From RGIG3077 sp964490175 (GTDB taxonomy: Bacteria; Bacillota; Clostridia; Oscillospirales; Ruminococcaceae), in contig CAZBAI010000021.1 of NCBI GenBank assembly GCA_964490175.1, positions 1 to 28,250 of the forward strand: a stretch of 28,250 nucleotides of DNA, written 5' to 3'. How positions within the stretch are numbered: the stretch's first letter is position 1; each line of letters begins with the position of its first letter. The translations under genes and the position numbers were made by a program. Positions 22,818-28,250 of this stretch are shown one piece after another. The notes beneath the pieces are model-generated. The model was given only the letters and a program-made list of their open reading frames with translations. It made no database searches and was not told the origin of the DNA.

Positions 22818-24278
22818 TTATTTTGCCTTTGCAATGACTTCGAGGATTTCGAGCTGCTTTTCAAATTCGGCAAGATTTGTCTTTTCGTCAATAACGACAA
22901 GCTCCGTGTCGGTAAATTTCGCAAAAAGTCTGATGTCATCAACATCAAGCGCTGTCGAAACAACCGCATGATGTGCGCCTCCCGCATAAATCCAAGCAGC
23001 CGCACCTGTTTTAAAATCGGGCTTTAGTTTCCACATAATGCGTGCAACGGGCAAATTCGGCATTTCTTCGGGCTGATTTATCAAAGAGATTTCGGCGCAA
23101 ATCAGCCTGAAACGGTCGCCCATATCAACCATTGAAACGGCAATTGCGTCACCCGATATCGAATCAAACACAAGCCTTGCAGGGTCGCTTTTTCCGCCGA
23201 TTCCGAGAGGGTGCACTTGGATTTTCGGCTTTTTAAGCGCAAACGCCGGCGGCACTTCAAGCATATGCGAAGCAAGCTCAAGCTCACTGCCGCTTGTCAA
23301 ATCATATGTATAATCCTCGGTGAATCCGGTAGCGCCGCTGCGGTTTTTTGCCATTTCAAAAAGCACAGCCGAAAGCGCCGAGGTTTTGTAATCGCCCTCC
23401 GGACCGAAGCCTATGCCTTTGGACATTAGATTTTGTGCGGCAAGTCCGGGCAGTTGGTTTAAGCCGTGCAAATCCTGAAAAGTGTCGGTTACGGCGTCGA
23501 GACGTTCGGTAAAAATAAACTTTTCAAATGCAATTTCGTATTTTGCCTGCTCACGCACAGCGGCGATATCGGGCGTGTCAATTTCATATTTTTGCGCATA
23601 TTCCGCCATTTTTTCGTCAATTTCTTTATCGGTAACATTTGCAATATGCTCACACAAATCGCCTATGCCGTAGTAATTCACATTCCAGCCGTATTTGATT
23701 TCGCTTTCAACCCTGTCGCCGTCGGTTACGGCAACGTCACGCATATTGTTTCCCAGCATACCAATGCGCAAATTTGCGGAAAAATCTATGGCAAGCGCTG
23801 TATCGCAAAATTTGTTGATTTGTGCAATCACATCGGCGTGACGGTAGTAGCCGACTACGACCTCTCTGCGTATTTTCAGCCTTGTGCAGATAAAACCGAA
23901 CTCTCTGTCGCCATGTGCCGATTGATTGAGATTCATAAAATCCATATCGATTGTTTCATATGGCAGCTTTTCGTTAAATTGCGTATGAAGATGAAGCATA
24001 GGCTTTTTAAGCGCTTGCAGAGCTTTTATCCACATTTTTGCGGGTGAAAAGGTGTGCATCCACATAATTACGCCGACGCAATCTTTGTCCGATGTGGCTT
24101 TTGTGCAGGCATTATAGGCATCTTCGGCGTTTTTGATAACAGGCAGAGGCTCAACGCAAACCCTTTCAAGCGATTTTGAAAGAAATTCTGCAATTTGACG
24201 ACCGTTAGTTTGGCATTGCAAAAGCGTTTTCTCTCCGTAAAGATCCTGACTGCCGATAATAAAATACAGCTTTTTCAT
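22818..24278 (-). CDS. araA: L-arabinose isomerase
   Basis: AraA converts L-arabinose to L-ribulose. The protein has 486 residues, against about 500 in E. coli. The metal and active-site residues are in place: Glu in GFGPEGDYKTSAL, Glu in GFTEDYTYDL, His in ASHMLEV and His in GGAHHAVVS. The N-terminus FIIGSQDLYGEK is also characteristic. The ATG at 24278 follows GGAGAAAG; a 23-residue extension is not supported. It is the first gene of araA-kinase-araD-GH44. A small palindrome upstream (24331-24346) is a candidate regulator site. No arabinose transporter or AraR-like regulator gene lies in the window. Confidence 0.96.
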   Translation of the reverse strand: MKKLYFIIGSQDLYGEKTLLQCQTNGRQIAEFLSKSLERVCVEPLPVIKNAEDAYNACTKATSDKDCVGVIMWMHTFSPAKMWIKALQALKKPMLHLHTQFNEKLPYETIDMDFMNLNQSAHGDREFGFICTRLKIRREVVVGYYRHADVIAQINKFCDTALAIDFSANLRIGMLGNNMRDVAVTDGDRVESEIKYGWNVNYYGIGDLCEHIANVTDKEIDEKMAEYAQKYEIDTPDIAAVREQAKYEIAFEKFIFTERLDAVTDTFQDLHGLNQLPGLAAQNLMSKGIGFGPEGDYKTSALSAVLFEMAKNRSGATGFTEDYTYDLTSGSELELASHMLEVPPAFALKKPKIQVHPLGIGGKSDPARLVFDSISGDAIAVSMVDMGDRFRLICAEISLINQPEEMPNLPVARIMWKLKPDFKTGAAAWIYAGGAHHAVVSTALDVDDIRLFAKFTDTELVVIDEKTNLAEFEKQLEILEVIAKAK

Positions 24279-24330
24279 AAAATGCTTTCTCCGTTCGATA
24301 ATATAGATAATATATATTTTAAATGGTATA

Positions 24331-24346
24331 TGTGCACTTTTGCACA
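24331..24346. promoter_or_regulatory. Candidate operator of the arabinose operon
   Basis: TGTGCA, CTTT, TGCACA form a perfect 6-bp inverted repeat about 53 nt upstream of the araA start, in a 75-nt gap with an AT-rich stretch that could hold the -10 box. I could not fix a convincing -35 box. A role in sugar-responsive control is inferred only from place and symmetry. Confidence 0.4.
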
Positions 24347-24353
24347 AGCTGTA

Positions 24354-25211
24354 TCAAGCCGATTTGTCGCAAAAAGGCTCACATACAGCTGCAAAGTCAA
24401 ATAGCTTGACACATTTGCGTAGGGCTTCTTCGGCGCTTTTTCTTGAAAAAAACAACCCGAACACGGCAGAGCCGCTTCCGCTCATGAGCGAAAGAAACGC
24501 ACCGCTTTCATTGAAAATCGATTTGATGGCGTCGATATCTTCAAGCTCGGCACAGCTTTCAAGTGAATTTACGCAAAGTTTTGCCGCCGAGGCAATATCC
24601 GATTTTTCAATATAATCTACGATTTTGCCCGTATCGGTGTGCGTGTGATTTTTCAGCAAATCGAATTTTTTGTAGGCTTGCACGGTTGAAATGCCGCTTT
24701 TTCCCTTGGCAATTGCGATATAGATATCCTCAATCGGCTTGATAGGCTTGATTATTTCGCCGATTCCGCCGACAAATGCAGTGCCGCCTTTGATGAAAAA
24801 GGGAACGTCTGCGCCGATTTTTGCGCCGAGCCGACAAAGCTGCATATCCGAAAGATTTGCGTTATAAAGTGCATTCAAACCCTTTAAAACGGCGGCAGCG
24901 TCACTGCTTCCGCCGCCCAAGCCCGCCTGCGAGGGTATATTCTTCACAAGCGTGATTTTTACGCCGCCGCTGATTGCGTTTTCTTCAAAAAACAGCGTTG
25001 CCGCCTTGAAACAAGTGTTGTTTTCTGCGTCAAGGTCAATATTTTTACAGACAAATTCGATGCCGGATTGGGCTTTTTCAAGCGTGATTTCGTCAAACAG
25101 CGAAACGCTTTGAAAAACCGATTCAAGCGTGTGATAGCCGTCACTGCGTTTTGAGGTGATATCAAGCGAAAGGTTGATTTTGCACGGTGCTTTTAATCTG
25201 ATAATATTCAT
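24354..25211 (-). CDS. ispE: 4-diphosphocytidyl-2-C-methyl-D-erythritol kinase
   Basis: IspE phosphorylates CDP-methylerythritol in the MEP route to isoprenoids. The protein has 285 residues, the normal size for this GHMP kinase. The start KAPCKINLSLDI contains the conserved catalytic-site lysine, followed by RSDGYHTLESVFQSV. The ATP-binding GHMP loop is PSQAGLGGGSSDAAAVL (about 91-107), and the C-terminal MSGSGSAVFGLF motif is present. The ATG overlaps the stop of the aminotransferase gene by 4 nt, so translation is coupled. It is the last gene of an operon with the Lrp regulator and aminotransferase; no metabolic link to these is obvious. Confidence 0.96.
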   Translation of the reverse strand: MNIIRLKAPCKINLSLDITSKRSDGYHTLESVFQSVSLFDEITLEKAQSGIEFVCKNIDLDAENNTCFKAATLFFEENAISGGVKITLVKNIPSQAGLGGGSSDAAAVLKGLNALYNANLSDMQLCRLGAKIGADVPFFIKGGTAFVGGIGEIIKPIKPIEDIYIAIAKGKSGISTVQAYKKFDLLKNHTHTDTGKIVDYIEKSDIASAAKLCVNSLESCAELEDIDAIKSIFNESGAFLSLMSGSGSAVFGLFFSRKSAEEALRKCVKLFDFAAVCEPFCDKSA

Positions 25212-26371
25212 AGTGATTTTATAAAGTCGTCAATACGTGAAAGTGCTTCGGTAAGGTGCTTTACGGAATATGCGTACGAAACCCTGATATAGCCTTCGCC
25301 GCCGCTGCCGAAAGCATCGCCCGGAACTACCGCAACGTGTTTTTCCATAAGCAGACGTTCGCAAAATTCCTCGCTTGAAAGCTTTGTCGATTTGATTGAG
25401 GGGAACACGTAGAAAGCTCCCTGCGGCTCAAAGCACGAAAGACCCATTTTGCGGAACGAGCCGACTACAAGTTGGCGGCGCATATTGTATTCGTTGCACA
25501 TTTTTTTGACTTCATTGTCACAGTTGCGCAATGCTTCGACTGCGGCATATTGACTTACCGTCGGTGAGCACATTATTGCATATTGGTGAATTTTAAGCAT
25601 TTGCTTTGTGATTTCCCTCGGTGCGCAGACATACCCCAGTCGCCAGCCGGTCATAGCATAGCTTTTTGAAAATCCGTTTATCAAAATTGTGCGCTCACGC
25701 ATACCGTCAAGCGAAGATATCGAGCAGTGCTTTGTGCCGTATGTAAGTTCTGCGTAGATTTCATCGGAAATAACGGCAATGTTTGTGTTGCGCAAAATCT
25801 CGGCGATAGGCTCCATATCCTCTTTAGTCATGATTGCGCCGGTGGGGTTATTCGGAAAAGGAAAAACCAAAAGCTTTGTTTTTTCGGTGATTTTTTCTTT
25901 CAATTTTTCGGCTGTCAGCTTAAAATTGTGTTTTTCCTCGGTTTCAATGGGAATTACCTTGCCGCCGGTCAACTCGACAATAGGAGCGTAGCTGACAAAT
26001 GACGGTTCGACGATCAAAACTTCGTCGCCCGGTTCGACAATACTGCGAATGGCAAGGTCGATAGCTTCGCTTCCTCCGACTGTTACGATAATTTCGTTTT
26101 CGGGGCAGTAGGTGTTGCCGGTTGTTTTTTCTATGTATTTTGATATTTCCGAGCGCAATGTTAAAAGTCCCGAGTTTGATGTATACATTGTGCGTTTGTT
26201 TTCAAGCGTGTCAATGGCGCATCGGCGTATTGCCCACGGAGTTGCAAAATCCGGTTCGCCGACGCCTAAACTGATTACGCCTTCCATGCTTGCGGCAATA
26301 TCGAAAAATCGTCTGATTCCCGAGGGTTTAAGCGCAACGGCCTTTGATGAAAGCAATTTTTCGTAATTCAC
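25208..26371 (-). CDS. PLP-dependent class I/II aminotransferase (PatA/AspC-like)
   Basis: A 387-residue fold-type I aminotransferase. Visible motifs are the N-terminal GVGEPDFATP, the aromatic-ring region YTSNSGLLTLR, PNNPTGA (173-179), DEIYAELTY (203-211), and the cofactor lysine in GFSKSYAMTGWRLGY (Lys236). The arginine that binds the substrate carboxylate is in GYIRVSYAYS. The substrate is likely an amino acid of the aspartate or aromatic class, but it cannot be fixed. It overlaps by 4 nt both the upstream Lrp-type regulator and the downstream ispE. An Lrp-type regulator followed by an aminotransferase of this kind is a common pairing in Clostridia. Confidence 0.92.
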   Translation of the reverse strand: MNYEKLLSSKAVALKPSGIRRFFDIAASMEGVISLGVGEPDFATPWAIRRCAIDTLENKRTMYTSNSGLLTLRSEISKYIEKTTGNTYCPENEIIVTVGGSEAIDLAIRSIVEPGDEVLIVEPSFVSYAPIVELTGGKVIPIETEEKHNFKLTAEKLKEKITEKTKLLVFPFPNNPTGAIMTKEDMEPIAEILRNTNIAVISDEIYAELTYGTKHCSISSLDGMRERTILINGFSKSYAMTGWRLGYVCAPREITKQMLKIHQYAIMCSPTVSQYAAVEALRNCDNEVKKMCNEYNMRRQLVVGSFRKMGLSCFEPQGAFYVFPSIKSTKLSSEEFCERLLMEKHVAVVPGDAFGSGGEGYIRVSYAYSVKHLTEALSRIDDFIKSL

Positions 26372-26847
26372 GGAGAAACCAAGCCCCTTTCGTCTTGGTC
26401 TTCCAAATTGACCGAAATGCCTTTATCCTTGTAAGTTTTAAGGACAAAGTGCGTTGCCGTCGATATTACTCCGTCGATTTTGGCAAGCCTTTGAGCTACA
26501 AACTCCGCAACGGATTTAAGGCTTGAGGCGGTAACCGTTACGGAAAGGTCAAATCCGCCGCTCATCAAAACCACGCTTTCCACTTCCTCAAAGCGCATAA
26601 TTTTTCGGGCAACATCATCAAAGCCGCTGTCTGCTGCGGGCGTTACTTTAAGCTCGATAAGTGCGGTTACATTATCGCAAGAGCAAAGCTCCTCGTTAAG
26701 AATTGCGCTGTAACCCATAATTACGCCGCTGTTTTCATATTCTCTGATTTTTTTTGCGATTTCCTCCTCGCTCATTCCGAGCATTGTGCCGAGTTGCTCG
26801 TTTGAAAGTCTTGCATTGTGCTTTAAAAGCTTCAAAAGATTGTCCAT
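26368..26847 (-). CDS. Lrp/AsnC-family regulator
   Basis: A 159-residue regulator with an N-terminal helix-turn-helix (LLKLLKHNARLSNEQLGTML, then SEEEIAKKIREYENSGVIMGY) and a C-terminal ligand-binding RAM/ACT-like domain (VTALIELKV, VVLMSGGFDLSVTV, ISTATHFVL). Proteins of this family sense amino acids. The gene overlaps the aminotransferase start by 4 nt and likely controls that operon in response to its substrate or product. The ATG follows AAAGGAAAAG. No autoregulatory site could be picked out by eye. Confidence 0.92.
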   Translation of the reverse strand: MDNLLKLLKHNARLSNEQLGTMLGMSEEEIAKKIREYENSGVIMGYSAILNEELCSCDNVTALIELKVTPAADSGFDDVARKIMRFEEVESVVLMSGGFDLSVTVTASSLKSVAEFVAQRLAKIDGVISTATHFVLKTYKDKGISVNLEDQDERGLVSP

Positions 26848-26898
26848 GTTCTTTTCCTTTCGTTGATTTTTTGTGTGTTTGGTCTGTATATCATGTAC

Positions 26899-27735
26899 TT
26901 ACAGCTTGATAAATACGGGTTTTCTTTCTTTAAAATAAGCGCAGTATTTAAACCCCGCCGCCTTTGCGATTTCTTCACCCGTCGCAATGCCTTTGCCGAT
27001 ATCGCAGGCTCTGTGCGAATCCGAGCCGAGCGTTATTATTTCGCCGCCCATTTCCTTAAAAAGTTTTACAAAATCAAGTGTCGGAAAGGTTTTTCCGTAG
27101 CCTTGTCTAAGACCGGATGTGTTTATTTCAAGCGCTTTGCCGTTATAGGCAAGCGATTTGAAAGCTTGTGCGATAATATCTTTATATTTATCCATATCGA
27201 CCTTGATTTTCTGTTCGCCCTCAATATATCTCAGTGTGTATGTAAGGTGCGCAAGCGTGTCGAATACGGGGTTTTTGCACATTCTTGCAATCTCTTCAAA
27301 ATATTTTGTCAAAAGTGCGTCGATGTCAAATTCGCTGTAATCTATAAAAGCAAAATCGGGCATATCTTCAAGCTCATGCAAGCTGCCGATTACAAAATCA
27401 AGCCTTTTGTCGGCGCACATTATTTCGGTCGCTTTCATATCATAAAGCGCCTGTCCCCATTCGATTCCGCAAAGAAGATTGAAATTCGGATATATTTCCT
27501 TTGCCTTTGTCAAAGCGCTTAACGATTTTTCGTAAACCTCGTTATAATTGTATATGTCGTATTCGTGGTCTGTCTGCGGTCGCTTGTAGTTTTCTCTTTC
27601 AAAAAATCTGTCCGCCTCACAGTGGTCTGTAACGGCATATGCTTCAAGACCAAGCTCAATCGCTCGTTCTATCATATTTTTCATCGGTTCGTCGGAATCC
27701 GGTGAGAACGATGTGTGCGTGTGCAAATCTATCAT
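26899..27735 (-). CDS. PHP-domain phosphatase, histidinol-phosphatase-like
   Basis: A 278-residue PHP-domain metal-dependent hydrolase. The metal-binding motifs are DLHTHTSFSPDS at the N-terminus, VTDHCE (35-40), the GIEWGQ glutamate region, IGSLHE, and GSDSH near the C-terminus. The size fits HisJ/HisK-type histidinol-phosphatases, but no other histidine genes are near, so the true substrate may be another phosphate ester. The ATG follows AGGAG. The Lrp regulator gene begins 51 nt downstream in the same direction. Confidence 0.88.
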   Translation of the reverse strand: MIDLHTHTSFSPDSDEPMKNMIERAIELGLEAYAVTDHCEADRFFERENYKRPQTDHEYDIYNYNEVYEKSLSALTKAKEIYPNFNLLCGIEWGQALYDMKATEIMCADKRLDFVIGSLHELEDMPDFAFIDYSEFDIDALLTKYFEEIARMCKNPVFDTLAHLTYTLRYIEGEQKIKVDMDKYKDIIAQAFKSLAYNGKALEINTSGLRQGYGKTFPTLDFVKLFKEMGGEIITLGSDSHRACDIGKGIATGEEIAKAAGFKYCAYFKERKPVFIKL

Positions 27736-27828
27736 TAAAATTCTCCTTTATATCTTGGCTTTGAAAAACAGTATAACATATTTTTCGCAAAAAAAACAGT
27801 AGTTAATAAAAAATATTAAAAATTTTTC

Positions 27829-27857
27829 TTTTCATTTTTTTCAATATGTGATATAAT
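27829..27857 (+). promoter_or_regulatory. Probable promoter of the ACT-domain gene
   Basis: A perfect TATAAT (27852-27857) is preceded by TTTTCA (27829-27834) at 17 nt; the -35 box is weak. The ATG at 27922 lies 65 nt downstream, behind a GGAGG site. Confidence 0.5.
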
Positions 27858-27921
27858 AAATCGAGTAAAGCGGAAAACGCTTGAATTTTTTTACATAAAC
27901 TGTCTTTGGAGGATATATAGA

Positions 27922-28191
27922 ATGAGAGCAGTAGTTACGGTAATCGGAAAGGATTCGGTCGGCATTCTCGCAAAGGTAAGCGGCATATGCGCCGAATATA
28001 ACGCAAATGTCACAGATGTTACGCAAAGTGTTTTGCAGGATATTTTCGCAATGATTATGTTGGTCGATATTTCCGAGGCTTCATCTGATTTTTCGGCGTT
28101 GTCCGACAGAATGACCGCACTCGGCGAGGAATTGGGTCTTTCGATTCACACAATGCACGAAGATATTTTCAATTCAATGCACAGAATATGA
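27922..28191 (+). CDS. ACT-domain protein of the UPF0237 family
   Basis: An 89-residue small regulatory-type protein made of one ACT domain: RAVVTVIGKDSVGILAKVSG, then NVTDVTQSVLQDIFAMIMLVDI, the strand-helix-strand pattern of amino-acid-sensing ACT domains. UPF0237 members are often encoded next to a PFL/DUF711 protein, which would lie just downstream here. That neighbour is not within the window; instead palindromic sequence follows to the window end. The ATG follows GGAGG. Ligand and function are unknown. Confidence 0.93.
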   Translation: MRAVVTVIGKDSVGILAKVSGICAEYNANVTDVTQSVLQDIFAMIMLVDISEASSDFSALSDRMTALGEELGLSIHTMHEDIFNSMHRI

Positions 28192-28204
28192 AGCGTTTCA
28201 ATAA

Positions 28205-28250
28205 GGGGCTTGCCCCGTCATTCAACGTGGCAAGGGTTGGCTTTGCCAAC
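28205..28250. repeat. Palindromic intergenic stretch cut by the window end
   Basis: GGGGC/GCCCC (28205-28209 with 28212-28216) and GTTGGC/GCCAAC (28236-28241 with 28245-28250) form two tight hairpins with 2-3-nt loops within 46 nt. They may be the start of a repeat element or a terminator region; the rest lies beyond the window. Confidence 0.45.

Noticed and set aside
23466..24047. 193-codon open frame on the plus strand
   Set aside because: Antisense to araA, whose active-site motifs are all intact; a codon-use shadow.
26863..27522. 219-codon open frame on the plus strand
   Set aside because: Antisense to the PHP-domain phosphatase, no ribosome site, odd composition.

Overview
The window looks like chromosome from a low-to-mid GC, Gram-positive anaerobe of the Ruminococcus/Oscillospiraceae type (class Clostridia). 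The evidence is strong Shine-Dalgarno sites, Firmicute housekeeping genes (rpsB-tsf, a class A penicillin-binding protein, a YlmC/YmxH protein, ACT-domain UPF0237), and three secreted proteins with type I dockerin modules, the mark of a cellulosome-like plant-fibre machine. No cohesin or scaffoldin is encoded here. Most of the window is ordinary chromosome; no CRISPR array, phage block or intact transposase was found.

Layout. 1-455 holds a minus-strand tRNA-Gln with its promoter, three terminator-like hairpins in a row and an isolated tRNA T-arm-like sequence. 456-4192 (minus) carries an RNA methyltransferase downstream of a class A PBP. 4327-6493 (plus) carries a YlmC/YmxH protein, then rpsB-tsf with its own promoter and a folded leader. 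6560-8333 (plus) carries a methyltransferase-like protein with a degraded SAM motif and a dockerin-bearing GH25 lysozyme. 8515-8733 holds two minus-strand tRNA-Ser genes. 8869-11636 is the least familiar part: a perfect-consensus promoter, about 285 nt of palindrome-rich leader, a small DUF4177-like protein and a large single-pass membrane protein; the two proteins share a sequence motif.

11744-14834 carries an amidase-SH3 protein and, diverging from it, a CE2-like esterase lipoprotein followed by a secreted protein that I read as two chagasin-like (protease inhibitor) domains plus a dockerin. 14966-18180 carries a small membrane protein with a TetR regulator, an ArsR-nitroreductase operon behind a long operator-like palindrome, and an EamA transporter. 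18258-24278 (minus) is an L-arabinose operon, araA-kinase-araD, that continues into a dockerin-bearing GH44 glucanase. 24354-27735 (minus) carries PHP phosphatase, Lrp regulator, aminotransferase and ispE, the last three joined by 4-nt overlaps. 27922-28191 (plus) is an ACT-domain protein, followed by a palindromic stretch cut by the window end.

How the genes fit together. The secreted set (GH44, CE2-like esterase, GH25, chagasin-like inhibitor) fits extracellular attack on plant hemicellulose, with wall remodelling and protection from proteases. The araA/kinase/araD genes would feed arabinose released from such material into the pentose phosphate pathway. All functions are read from motifs by eye; no database search was run.
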